Part shown: in pieces, positions 7,995 through 17,348 of the stretch | Layout: the number at the start of each line of letters is the position of its first letter | How positions within the stretch are numbered: the stretch's first letter is position 1 | Assembly (NCBI GenBank): GCA_019416285.1 | Contig: DXXM01000011.1 | Span: forward strand, 24,875-88,874 | Length of the DNA stretch: 64,000 nt | Reading direction: 5' to 3' | From: Bacteroidales bacterium | GTDB lineage: Bacteria > Bacteroidota > Bacteroidia > Bacteroidales > Muribaculaceae | Notes under the pieces: generated by a model | Told to the model about the DNA's origin: nothing | The model's database searches: none | The model's input: only the letters and a program-made list of their open reading frames with translations | Program-made: the position numbers and the translations under genes

Positions 7995-9722
7995 ATGGAT
8001 AGAAAGAAACTATGTCTGTTCGCTCTTCTGAGCGCAGCTCTACTGCCTAACACAGTCGCCGGCGAAATCAAGCGGACGCCGGTGCAGCCGACGCGCATCG
8101 TCTGGATGTCGGACACTACCGGCGAGTACATAAAGAATCCCGAGATACTGATGAAGGATTTCAAGGGTCAGGTGTCGGTGGCCGACAATAACTGTACGGT
8201 AATGCGCAGCAAGGGCAACCATCAGGCTGCGATACTTGTCGATTTCGGCAAGGAGCTCCACGGAGCCATCCGAATCTCGTCGGGTATGCGCGAGACATCG
8301 CGTCCTCTCAGGCTGAGGGTACGTCTCGGCGAGTCTGTTTCGGAAGCCATGAGCGATGTTACTCCGAATCACAATCCCAACAATGCGACAAACGAGCATG
8401 CCATGCGCGACTTTGAGATTCAGGTTCCCTGGCTCGGTTCGCTCGAACACGGCAACAGCGGTTTTCGTTTTGCGAGAATTGACCTTCTTGATCAGGATGT
8501 GGACTATCTGCTGCGCAATGTGCAGGCGATAAGCGTGATGATCGATGACCCGGAGACGGGTTCCTTCACTTGCAGCGACGAGCGCCTGAACAAGATATGG
8601 GAGACCGGAGCCTATACCGTGAGGCTCAATATGCAGGACTATCTGTGGGACGGCATCAAGCGTGACCGTCTGGTGTGGCTCGGCGACCTTCATCCTGAGG
8701 TTATGGCCGTCAATAATGTGTGGGGCAAGCACGATGTGGTGCGCCGCACACTCGATTTTGCCAAGGCCGACACCCCTCTGCCCGGCTGGATGAACGGTTT
8801 CAGCTCGTATTCGATGTGGTGGCTTCTGATTCACCGCGACTACTATCTGCACCATGGTGACCTGGATTATCTTAAAGAGAACCGCGACTATATCCTCGGC
8901 CTCGTGAAGCAGCTCGACGAATGTGTTGACGCCAAAGGGGAGGAGAACATGACCGGAGTACGCTTTCTCGACTGGCCCACTTCTGAGAAACTTGATGTGA
9001 TACATGACGGACTGCAGTCGCTCACCTATATGACCCTCACAGCCGCGCGTCAGATTGCCGGCTGGCTTGACGACAGGGATATGGATGAGGTGGCGGCCGG
9101 ATGCCTGGCGCGCATGGACAAGTTCGACATCACACGCACGGACGCAAGTCAGGCTGTGAGCCTCAGTCTGCTGGCTGGTATGTCGAAAAATCCTCAGGCC
9201 GACTGCCGGACACTTCTTGAAAACGGAATAGAATCATTCTCGCCCTTCTATGGCTATTATGCTGTTGAGGCTCTCGCCGCAAACGGCCATGTCGGGGAGG
9301 CGATGAAAATGATAAGCGACTACTGGGGCGCGATGATTGACCTCGGTGGCACCACATTCTGGGAGGACCTCAATTATCCCGACACGAAAAACGCGGCGAG
9401 GATAGATGAGATGGTCCCCGAAGGCAAATATGACATCCACAGCGAGGGCGGAGCATATTGCTACGTCGGTCTGCGCCTGAGCCTGTGTCACGGCTGGGGT
9501 GCCGGCCCGACCCCGTGGCTGCAGCGCTATGTGCTGGGTGTCAAGCCACTCGAACCGGGATGCCGGACCATAGAGGTCAAACCGAATCTCGGTTATCTCT
9601 CCTATGCCAAGGGCTCTGTCCCCACTCCCTATGGACCCGTCGCTGTCGAAGCCCGCAAGGATGCGTCCGGCAAGACCGTGGTCAGCGTCAAGGCGCCTAA
9701 GGGCGTCAAAGTCTGCAAGTAA
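7995..9722 (+). CDS. GH78 family alpha-L-rhamnosidase, secreted
   Basis: 575 residues with a signal peptide (cleavage probably after NTVAG). It hydrolyses terminal alpha-L-rhamnose, probably in the periplasm or at the surface. The family signature DGIKRDRLVWLGDLHPE lies at residues 219-235 at the start of the (alpha/alpha)6 barrel. The GAGPTPWLQRYVLGV segment leads into the C-terminal beta domain that closes GH78 enzymes (about 505-575). It is shorter than most GH78 enzymes (often 750-1000 residues), so N-terminal beta-sandwich domains are reduced. First plus-strand gene of PUL1, divergent from the HTCS; released rhamnose would feed RhaA/RhaB. Confidence 0.9.
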   Translation: MDRKKLCLFALLSAALLPNTVAGEIKRTPVQPTRIVWMSDTTGEYIKNPEILMKDFKGQVSVADNNCTVMRSKGNHQAAILVDFGKELHGAIRISSGMRETSRPLRLRVRLGESVSEAMSDVTPNHNPNNATNEHAMRDFEIQVPWLGSLEHGNSGFRFARIDLLDQDVDYLLRNVQAISVMIDDPETGSFTCSDERLNKIWETGAYTVRLNMQDYLWDGIKRDRLVWLGDLHPEVMAVNNVWGKHDVVRRTLDFAKADTPLPGWMNGFSSYSMWWLLIHRDYYLHHGDLDYLKENRDYILGLVKQLDECVDAKGEENMTGVRFLDWPTSEKLDVIHDGLQSLTYMTLTAARQIAGWLDDRDMDEVAAGCLARMDKFDITRTDASQAVSLSLLAGMSKNPQADCRTLLENGIESFSPFYGYYAVEALAANGHVGEAMKMISDYWGAMIDLGGTTFWEDLNYPDTKNAARIDEMVPEGKYDIHSEGGAYCYVGLRLSLCHGWGAGPTPWLQRYVLGVKPLEPGCRTIEVKPNLGYLSYAKGSVPTPYGPVAVEARKDASGKTVVSVKAPKGVKVCK

Positions 9723-9786
9723 CGCCGCTAAAACGGCTCCTTCCGCCACGGGCAGCACCTAACACCTTAAAAACACTGTCTGAATC

Positions 9787-11877
9787 ATGAATTACAGAGA
9801 ATTGCTATGCTCAGTCGCTGCGTTGACGGCTTTTATGTCGCCACAGGCTGTTTCGGCCGACACGGAAACGATAGATCTCTATCCCGATACCTGGGTTGCG
9901 ATTGACGGGATTGACCGCATCCTTCCCACCTCGGATGAATATCCGCTCCGCACGGATAAATCCCGCACGGTAGGAATATTCTATGTGTCGTGGCACTACG
10001 ATTGGTTTCACACCAATTTCAAGTCGCCATACGCTTCCGACGTGACCAAAATACTGCAGGAGGATCCTTCAGCACGCCTTGACTATAACCACAGATTGTG
10101 GCCCCACGAGTTCGCCTACCACTGGGGAGAGCCTGAACTGGGATATTTCACAAGCTGCGACCCCTATGTGATAAGGAAAGATATATCCATGCTCACCGAT
10201 GCGGGTGTGGATGTGCTGATTCTTGACTGCACAAACGGAGTCTGCTACGTGGACGAGTGGAACGCACTTCTCACAGTCATGACCCAGATGAAAAAGGAGG
10301 GCAACGCAGTGCCCAAAATCTGTTTCTGGGGCTATAACAACGAGGTTGGCAAGCGCCTGAACGATATCTATGAGTATTATTATCTCGGCGAGCGCTTCAA
10401 GGACCTCTGGTTTTACTGGGACGGCAAACCGCTGATGCTTTACAATGAAAATGCCGACTATCCGCAGGGGATGCGCGACTTCTTCACCCTGCGGCACATG
10501 TGGTGGGGATATTACAGCATGGACGGCAAGCACTATGTCGGCACTGAGGACCACTGGAGTTTCGGCTATGAGATGCAGGACCCGCAGGTGAAGATGCTTG
10601 CTCCCGCAGAGCGGGCTTCGCGCCACAAGGGACGCTACGAGCAGATGGCGGTCACTCCGGCGCAACACGCATCGACGATGGTCGGAAAATCATGGACTCT
10701 TGCTTCCGGCGAGCCTTCGCTTAACGAATATGACCTTCCGAAGAAAAAATTTTTCAACAGAAAGTGGATAGACCATCCGGAATATTACGGGTTCTATTTC
10801 AGCGAGCGCTGGGACGAGGCTCTCGGGGTCGACCCCGATTTCATATATATTAACGACTGGAATGAGTGGATTGCCGGACAGTTCGCTTATCCCGGGGGAG
10901 TGAATTTCATGGGCCGCAACAGCAATTATCATTTTGTCGACCAGTACAATGCCGAGTTCAACCGCACAATCCAGCCGATGAAGGGCGGAGGCACCGATAA
11001 TTACTACATGCAGATGGTGGACGGCATACGCCGCTACAAAGGTGTGCGCGAGGCTCCGGTGGCCACCACTCCTGTCAGTCTTGACATAAATTCAGACTTT
11101 TCGCTTTGGGACGGGGTGGAAGAGAAGTATTACGACACTCCCGGCGATGTCATCCACCGTGATTACACAGGCTATGGCGGCAACAGATACTCGGACACTT
11201 CCGGCCGCAATGACATCCTGCTCTCGAAGGTGAATGTCAGCGGCAACAGAATCTCGTTTTATGCCGAGACAGCTTCGGACCTGACTCCGCATACCGATTC
11301 CAACTGGATGCTGCTTTTCGTCAACACCGACTGCGATTTCAAAACCGGCTGGCATGGCTTCGATTTTCTTATAAACAAGGAATTTGAGTCGGACAGCAGG
11401 ACGTGTGTCATGGCATGGGACTCCGCCGCCTCACGCTGGACTAAAGTCGCCTCGGCCGATTTCCGCACCGAGGGCAAGCGTCTGGTCATAGAGATGGCCC
11501 TGGCGGATATAGGTCTGACTGAATCTGAAAAAGGCAATTTCTATTTCAAATGGGCCGACAATCCGACCGATATTGACGATGTGATTTCACTCTGCGTCAG
11601 CGGTGACACCGCTCCCAACCGCCGTTTCTGCTATAATTACCGCTGGGATTATGCCTCGACAGGCATAGCCCGCGTGGAAGAGGCAGACCGCACGCTGAAT
11701 GTCACCACCCTTGCAGGACGGGGCCTCAGGATTGACTGCGGAAGCCGATTTACGGTTTCAAATGTGCTTGGAACCGTGATGGCCGAGGGGCAGGGGCCGC
11801 AGACTGTCACCATGCCCGGACCGGGGCTCTATATCGTGGCTTCGGCCGGTAAATCGGCCAAGGTCGTGGTGAGATAG
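9787..11877 (+). CDS. Secreted GH71/GH99-like protein with CBM9/DOMON-like and T9SS-type C-terminal domains (copy 1)
   Basis: 696 residues with a signal peptide (to about AVSA). The TIM-barrel-like region (about 60-420) has the features of GH99/GH71-like proteins: VGIFYVSWH, the VLILDCTNG strand, FKDLWFYWDGKPLMLY, and YINDWNEW at 354-361. A beta-sandwich of the CBM9/DOMON type follows (SGRNDILLSKV to GFDFLINK, about 455-620), then a short C-terminal domain ending GLYIVASAGKSAKVVVR that resembles a type IX sorting domain. In characterised GH99 enzymes NEW is followed by HEG; here it is NEWIAG, so the second catalytic Glu is absent. Substrate unknown; a role in cleaving the PUL1 glycan backbone is inferred. 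Paralogue of the next gene. Confidence 0.7.
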   Translation: MNYRELLCSVAALTAFMSPQAVSADTETIDLYPDTWVAIDGIDRILPTSDEYPLRTDKSRTVGIFYVSWHYDWFHTNFKSPYASDVTKILQEDPSARLDYNHRLWPHEFAYHWGEPELGYFTSCDPYVIRKDISMLTDAGVDVLILDCTNGVCYVDEWNALLTVMTQMKKEGNAVPKICFWGYNNEVGKRLNDIYEYYYLGERFKDLWFYWDGKPLMLYNENADYPQGMRDFFTLRHMWWGYYSMDGKHYVGTEDHWSFGYEMQDPQVKMLAPAERASRHKGRYEQMAVTPAQHASTMVGKSWTLASGEPSLNEYDLPKKKFFNRKWIDHPEYYGFYFSERWDEALGVDPDFIYINDWNEWIAGQFAYPGGVNFMGRNSNYHFVDQYNAEFNRTIQPMKGGGTDNYYMQMVDGIRRYKGVREAPVATTPVSLDINSDFSLWDGVEEKYYDTPGDVIHRDYTGYGGNRYSDTSGRNDILLSKVNVSGNRISFYAETASDLTPHTDSNWMLLFVNTDCDFKTGWHGFDFLINKEFESDSRTCVMAWDSAASRWTKVASADFRTEGKRLVIEMALADIGLTESEKGNFYFKWADNPTDIDDVISLCVSGDTAPNRRFCYNYRWDYASTGIARVEEADRTLNVTTLAGRGLRIDCGSRFTVSNVLGTVMAEGQGPQTVTMPGPGLYIVASAGKSAKVVVR

Positions 11878-11934
11878 GGGAGTCCGGTCTCATTATATCG
11901 TATTTCACTGAATAATCAAACAGATATCTTCATA

Positions 11935-13782
11935 ATGGGTTACAGAGAATTGTTATTGTCAATGGGGGTTCTGATTGCAAATCCCCTTGCCGGAGCTGAA
12001 CCGGGGAGCGTCACGACTGAAAGTGACAGCTGGGCGCTCACGGACGCTCTCGGGCGTAAGGCATGTGGCCATGATGTAGCCGGTGACCGCAGAAGTGACC
12101 GTTTTGTGGGCATGTTTTACTGGACATGGCATCAGGGCAATGATGCCGACGGCGGCAGGGAGAATCCGGAAATCGAGGTGAAGAATATCACCGAAGTGCT
12201 CCGGCAGCATCCCGAGGCCATCAACGACTATCATCATCCAGCGTGGGGTGCGCCGGGCAAACGTCCGGGCGCCTTCTATTGGGACGAGCCTATCTTCGGT
12301 TACTATCAGACCACAGATCCCTGGGTATTGCGCCGCCACGCCGAGATGCTTGGCGACGCTGGCATAGACTGTGTGTTTTTTGACTGCACAAACGGCTCCT
12401 TCATCTGGGAAAGTTCGTTTCGGACACTGCTCGAAACGTGGGACAGGGCTCAGAAAGATGGCGTCAACGTGCCGAAAATCGTTTTCATGCTCCCTTTCGC
12501 TCCCACTGCCGACTCCCGCAAATCGCTCATCAATCTTTACAACGGGCTTTACGGCAAGGGAGAATACCGAAACCTATGGTTTTACTGGAAAGGCAAGCCA
12601 CTCATCATGGCCTATCCCGACAACCTGTCATCCGAGGGAGTGGAGGGGGAAATCCGTGATTTCTTCACTTTCCGCCCCGGGCAGCCGGACTACGTGAACG
12701 GTTCCGACATGTCGTCGCGCCAGTGGGGATGGCTGGAAGTCTATCCGACGCATGGCTATTGCTATGACCATGACAAGGGAGAGTTCGAGCAGTGTGTGGT
12801 GGGCATAGCGCAGAACGCACGTGCCCTCAGCGGAGGCCACTGCTGCGCGTTCACCCTGCCTGACACCTACGGACGCAGTTACAGCTATCTCAAAGGCTTC
12901 GACGCTCGCGAGGACGGCTATCTCTACGGATGGAATTTTCAGGAGCAGTGGGACAGGGCCATCAATCAGCTGAAGCCGCAGATGGTTTTTGTCACCGGCT
13001 GGAACGAATGGACTTCCGGAATGTGGACCAAGGCCGACGGCTGGAGCGACCCTCTGTCGTTTGTCGACCAGTTTGACCGCGACCACAGCCGCGATATTGA
13101 GCCCACGAAAGGGTGGGGAGACAAAGGTGATGTCTACTACCAGCAGTTGGTCGACAATGTGCGCCGCTACAAAGGAATGTCCCGTCCGCCCGTCGCCTCC
13201 CCCTCCAAAACCATCCGGTTAGGATGTCCGGAAGACTGGGCCGACGTGAAACCCGACTTCAGGGCATACCGCGGCAATACTTTCCACCGTGACCACAGCG
13301 GCCGTTATAACAAATATTACACCAACAGATCCGGCCGCAATGATATTGTGGGTGCAAAGGTGGCCCATGACAAGGACTATGTCTATTTCCGGGTGGAGAC
13401 GGCGGAGGCGCTGACTCCCGCGACTGACCCAAACTGGATGATGCTCTTCATTGACATCGACCGCGACAAGTCCACCGGCTGGAACGGCTATGACTTCATC
13501 GTCAACCGCAGGTCGCCCGATGCCGGGGGTGCGAATATTGAAAGGGCTACGGGAAAATCATGGGACTGGAGTGAGGCCGGAAAGTGCCGTTATGCGGTCA
13601 ATGGCAACGTGCTCGAAATCGCAGTCCCGAAGAGTGTCCTCAATGTCGGCGACACACTCGGCTTTGAGTTCAAGTGGAACGACAATATGCAGAATCCCGG
13701 CGACATCATGGACTTCTATGTTAACGGTGACACCGCTCCCGGCGGACGGTTCAATTATCTCTATGAATCATCGCCGGAATGA
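11935..13782 (+). CDS. Secreted GH71/GH99-like protein with CBM9/DOMON-like domain (copy 2)
   Basis: 615 residues. The N-terminus MGYRELLLS mirrors MNYRELLCS of the preceding gene, and the architecture matches: barrel strands VGMFYWTWH, CVFFDCTNG, YRNLWFYWKGKPLIM and FVTGWNEW (WNEW at 356-359), then a CBM9/DOMON-like sandwich with SGRNDIVGAKV and GYDFIVNR. It ends after that domain and lacks the C-terminal sorting-like domain of copy 1. NEW is followed by TSG, so the GH99 second Glu is missing here too. The pair is an old tandem duplication that has diverged strongly. It follows copy 1 after 57 bases and is probably cotranscribed. Confidence 0.7.
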   Translation: MGYRELLLSMGVLIANPLAGAEPGSVTTESDSWALTDALGRKACGHDVAGDRRSDRFVGMFYWTWHQGNDADGGRENPEIEVKNITEVLRQHPEAINDYHHPAWGAPGKRPGAFYWDEPIFGYYQTTDPWVLRRHAEMLGDAGIDCVFFDCTNGSFIWESSFRTLLETWDRAQKDGVNVPKIVFMLPFAPTADSRKSLINLYNGLYGKGEYRNLWFYWKGKPLIMAYPDNLSSEGVEGEIRDFFTFRPGQPDYVNGSDMSSRQWGWLEVYPTHGYCYDHDKGEFEQCVVGIAQNARALSGGHCCAFTLPDTYGRSYSYLKGFDAREDGYLYGWNFQEQWDRAINQLKPQMVFVTGWNEWTSGMWTKADGWSDPLSFVDQFDRDHSRDIEPTKGWGDKGDVYYQQLVDNVRRYKGMSRPPVASPSKTIRLGCPEDWADVKPDFRAYRGNTFHRDHSGRYNKYYTNRSGRNDIVGAKVAHDKDYVYFRVETAEALTPATDPNWMMLFIDIDRDKSTGWNGYDFIVNRRSPDAGGANIERATGKSWDWSEAGKCRYAVNGNVLEIAVPKSVLNVGDTLGFEFKWNDNMQNPGDIMDFYVNGDTAPGGRFNYLYESSPE

Positions 13783-14004
13783 ATCCTCCGCAACCGTCGG
13801 AACTATCCGGTGCGATACCTTTCATCACGATGAGCAGTTTATGCTTTTACCGATTATCACCCGCTATATTATGGAAAAGTAATATTCTGATAGATAATGT
13901 ATTATAACGCATTTGGCACATAATACAAACAAATGTGATAAAAAATTGAAACAAATATAAATAAAGTTGAAACTACAAGAAAAGCAGATAAATCATGTAG
14001 GTAT

Positions 14005-14012
14005 TAACTTTG
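14005..14012 (+). promoter_or_regulatory. -7 box candidate upstream of the first SusC gene
   Basis: TAACTTTG followed by C, 23 bases before the SusC ATG, within a 250-base AT-rich gap after the GH99-like genes. No matching -33 box. It suggests a separate, probably activated, promoter for the transport genes. Confidence 0.35.
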
Positions 14013-14035
14013 CGTACAAACTTAAACAACCAATC

Positions 14036-17000
14036 ATGACCTACCATCTAAAACACTTCATTGCGATTTGCATGGCTACGCTGCTCTGGCTGGTCTCGAT
14101 ACCGGCAGTATGGGGTGCAGACATCCCCATAGTCAGCGGTACAGTTATCGATGGAGAAGGTGAGCCCGTCATTGGCGCCACTATCCGCGAATTGAACACG
14201 TCAAACGCGACGTTTACAGATGTCGACGGAGCCTTTACCCTTAAACTGACATCTCCGAAACCTGTATTGGAAATCAGCTTTATCGGTTATAAGACCGTAA
14301 AGCTCCCTGTCACTTCTCCTACCGTCCATGTGACTATGGAGACTGAATCAACCGAACTCGATGAGGTTGTTGTGGTGGCCTATGGCCAGCAGAAGAAGGT
14401 CACGGTGACCGGTTCTGTTGCAGCGGTGGGTTCCGCCGAAATCAAGAAGTCATCCGAACCAAACCTCGCGGCTGCGCTTTCGGGCAAACTCCCCGGCCTT
14501 ACCACCATGCAGCAGAGCGGTGCTCCCGGTGAGGACGATGTGAAAATGTTCCTCCGCGGCGCCGCCACTACCAACGGCACATCGCCGCTTATCCTTGTCG
14601 ACGGTATTCCGCGCACTTCCATGAGTGAAATCGACCCGAATGAGGTGCAGTCCATAAGCGTGCTCAAGGACGCATCGTCGACGGCGGTGTTCGGTGTGCG
14701 CGGTGCCAACGGCGTCATCCTCATCACCACCCGCCGCGGCGAGGAAGGAAAGGTCAATGTCCATGGCCAGGTGACATATTCTATGCAGAAGTTCAACTTC
14801 TGGCCTGAAGGCCGCCATTCCTACGACTTTGTCCGTCTCGCCAACGAAGCGGCGCTCAACGATGGCGGTGTGCCCAAATACACCGACGCTCAGGTGGCCA
14901 TGTACGACCTGTGGAAGACCGGCGGTTCCGACGACCCTGCCATCCGCTACTGGTATCCCGACACCGACTGGGGCGACGTCTATCTTAAAGACCACTCAAA
15001 CATGGTTCAGGCCAACGTCAATATCTCCGGCGGCTCCAAAAAGCTGAAATATTTTGCAAGCGCCGGTTACGTGTATCAGGGCGGCATGTATAAGACCGAA
15101 TCCAAGGATATGCTCGGCTATGACCCGCAGTCGAAGATGAACCGCTATAATATCCGCACCAACCTCGACTATAATTTCAACAGCTGGATTACGGCATCGC
15201 TCGACGTGAGCTCCTCTATCAGAAAGACAAACCAGGCAGCCGCTAACATGTTGGGTGCGGATACCTCCGGCCTCCGCTGGGCGGCCCTGACCTCGAAGCC
15301 CACCGTGCCCGGCCCTCTCACAATCGCCGGTAATGAATCCAACGGCTTTGTGGTTTCGGAAGGCACACGCGACGACGGCACTCTCGCGCTCCACTATGTC
15401 AAGGGCAACCGCGTGGTGCAGGACAATGAGCTCTCGCTCGCACAGTCGGCCTACGGACAGCTCAACCGTTCAGGCTACAAGCTCCTCGTCGAAGCCTCGG
15501 CCAATGCAATCGCCACACTTAATTTCAATCTCGACCGCGTGACCAAGGGTCTCTCTGCCCGTGGCGTCATCTCCTTCGAGACCTACGCGCAGCAGCTCAC
15601 CATGGGAAGCAAGGATTTCTCGGGCTACCGCTATGATCTCAATCCCGGCGGCTACGACCGTCCTGTCTTTACGATGGAAGGCAACTCGGAGGACGACGGC
15701 CAGCTCGCTCTCTCCCGCGCCGACGTGAGCCGCTGGTTCATGAACGTGCAGGCACAGGTCAACTACAACCGCACCTTCAATGATGTCCACGGTGTCACCG
15801 GCATGGTGCTCTTCCAGCGCGACGAAAAGGAAAACATCCTCGGTTCCATACCTTACAAGATGATTGGTCTTGCCGGACGTTTCACCTACGCTTTCGACTC
15901 CCGCTATCTCGCCGAGGTCAACATCGGCTATAACGGTTCCGAGCAGTTCGCTCCGGGTCACCGCTTCGGTTTCTTCCCCGCTTTCTCACTCGGATGGGTC
16001 ACATCAAACGAGAAATTCATGCAGCCTCTTGCCGAAAGCGGATGGCTCACCAAACTGAAATTCCGCGCATCGGTCGGCAAGGTCGGTAACGACGAACTCT
16101 ATGCCGGCGCCGACGAGCTCGCCCGTCAGAAACAGCGTTTCCTCTATCTTGACAACAACTCCAAGATACCTTATATATATCATGCTCAGGACGCAATCAT
16201 GGTTCCCGGCTCACTCACCAGCGCGGGCGACGGCACGGGTGTGATTTACGAAAGTCTTATCGGTAATCCCGACATTCACTGGGAGACCGCATGGAAGCAG
16301 AACTATGCTGTCGACCTCACCCTTTTCCGCAACCTTGACGTGACTTTCGACTGGTTCTACGAGAAGCGTTCCGACATCCTTATCTCCCGCAACACCATCC
16401 CGAGTCTCGGAGGTCTCACCTCGACGCAGCTCCCGCGCTCAAACTTCGGTAAGGTCAAGAATACCGGTTATGAAATTTCCGCGCGCTACAACTATTCTGT
16501 CAATCGCGACCTCGATTTCTTCCTCACCGGCAACTTCTCCTATGCCAAGAATACTGTCATCGATGCGGATGAGGTTTTCCTCGGCGACGACTACGCTTAT
16601 CCATACCGCACCGAAGGCTTCAGCATCGGCCAGCAGTTCGGTTATCTGATAGACCGCTCCGTCAATCCCGAACTCGGTCTCGACGGCACAGGTTTCTATA
16701 ACTCCGACGAGCAGATAGCTCAGCGCGGCCTCACTTATTCCGGCATACAGCCCAAACGCGGTGATTTTGTCTACAAAGACCTCAACGACGACGGCATAAT
16801 CGACCAGAAAGATATCGCCCCGATAGGCTATTCGAGCCTCCTTCCGCGCATATCCTACGGCCTGACTCTCGGCGGCAACGCCTATGGCTTTGATTTCTCG
16901 GTGATGCTTCAGGGTGTGGGCAAATATACCCGCTACTTCGGCAGCCAGGTGATGTATGAGGGCTTCGGTACCATATTCTTCTCCGATATGTGCGACAACC

Positions 17001-17323
17001 GCTGGAGCGACGAGCGCTATGCGGCCGGGGCCAATATCACCCACCCGCGCCTGTCGCTTGTCGAGACCTCAAGCCACACCACCAACGACTACTATACCAT
17101 GGATGCCTCCTATGTCCGCCTGAAAAACGTGACCGTGGGCTACACTCTGCCTCAGAAACTGACGAAGAAAATCGGCATGAACAATGTGCGTATCTACGTC
17201 AGCGCCGACAACCTCCATACCTGGAACAAACTCCATACAAAGATGATTGACCCCGAGCAGAGCGGTTTCTCCTCCTATCCTCTCATGAAAACCTACACAG
17301 CCGGTCTTTCAATCGATCTCTAA
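14036..17323 (+). CDS. SusC/RagA-family TonB-dependent outer-membrane transporter 1
   Basis: About 1095 residues from the ATG at 14036; an upstream in-frame extension has no signal peptide in place and overlaps the promoter. Order: signal peptide (to about VWGA), carboxypeptidase-D regulatory-like domain (VSGTVIDGEGEPVIGATI to FIGYKTVKL), TonB-box region ELDEVVVVAYG, plug domain (FLRGAATTNG, LILVDGIPR, SISVLKDASSTAVFGVRGANGVILITT), and a 22-strand barrel ending in TYTAGLSIDL. No STN signalling domain. It would import oligosaccharides with its SusD partner 25 bases downstream. First of two SusC/D pairs in PUL1. Confidence 0.95.
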   Translation: MTYHLKHFIAICMATLLWLVSIPAVWGADIPIVSGTVIDGEGEPVIGATIRELNTSNATFTDVDGAFTLKLTSPKPVLEISFIGYKTVKLPVTSPTVHVTMETESTELDEVVVVAYGQQKKVTVTGSVAAVGSAEIKKSSEPNLAAALSGKLPGLTTMQQSGAPGEDDVKMFLRGAATTNGTSPLILVDGIPRTSMSEIDPNEVQSISVLKDASSTAVFGVRGANGVILITTRRGEEGKVNVHGQVTYSMQKFNFWPEGRHSYDFVRLANEAALNDGGVPKYTDAQVAMYDLWKTGGSDDPAIRYWYPDTDWGDVYLKDHSNMVQANVNISGGSKKLKYFASAGYVYQGGMYKTESKDMLGYDPQSKMNRYNIRTNLDYNFNSWITASLDVSSSIRKTNQAAANMLGADTSGLRWAALTSKPTVPGPLTIAGNESNGFVVSEGTRDDGTLALHYVKGNRVVQDNELSLAQSAYGQLNRSGYKLLVEASANAIATLNFNLDRVTKGLSARGVISFETYAQQLTMGSKDFSGYRYDLNPGGYDRPVFTMEGNSEDDGQLALSRADVSRWFMNVQAQVNYNRTFNDVHGVTGMVLFQRDEKENILGSIPYKMIGLAGRFTYAFDSRYLAEVNIGYNGSEQFAPGHRFGFFPAFSLGWVTSNEKFMQPLAESGWLTKLKFRASVGKVGNDELYAGADELARQKQRFLYLDNNSKIPYIYHAQDAIMVPGSLTSAGDGTGVIYESLIGNPDIHWETAWKQNYAVDLTLFRNLDVTFDWFYEKRSDILISRNTIPSLGGLTSTQLPRSNFGKVKNTGYEISARYNYSVNRDLDFFLTGNFSYAKNTVIDADEVFLGDDYAYPYRTEGFSIGQQFGYLIDRSVNPELGLDGTGFYNSDEQIAQRGLTYSGIQPKRGDFVYKDLNDDGIIDQKDIAPIGYSSLLPRISYGLTLGGNAYGFDFSVMLQGVGKYTRYFGSQVMYEGFGTIFFSDMCDNRWSDERYAAGANITHPRLSLVETSSHTTNDYYTMDASYVRLKNVTVGYTLPQKLTKKIGMNNVRIYVSADNLHTWNKLHTKMIDPEQSGFSSYPLMKTYTAGLSIDL

Positions 17324-17348
17324 AACCTGTCAAACACATTTTCAGATC

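Noticed and set aside
8040..9005. Long minus-strand frame inside the GH78 gene, and similar long antisense frames at 9234-9758, 10069-10668, 16439-17044, 25887-26642 and 26832-27653
   Set aside because: They arise from GC-rich codon use of PUL1 genes; no signal, domain or promoter supports them.
13451..13882. Frame overlapping the end of the second GH99-like gene
   Set aside because: Out-of-frame shadow of the CBM9-like domain; low-complexity Ser/Thr/Arg-rich translation.
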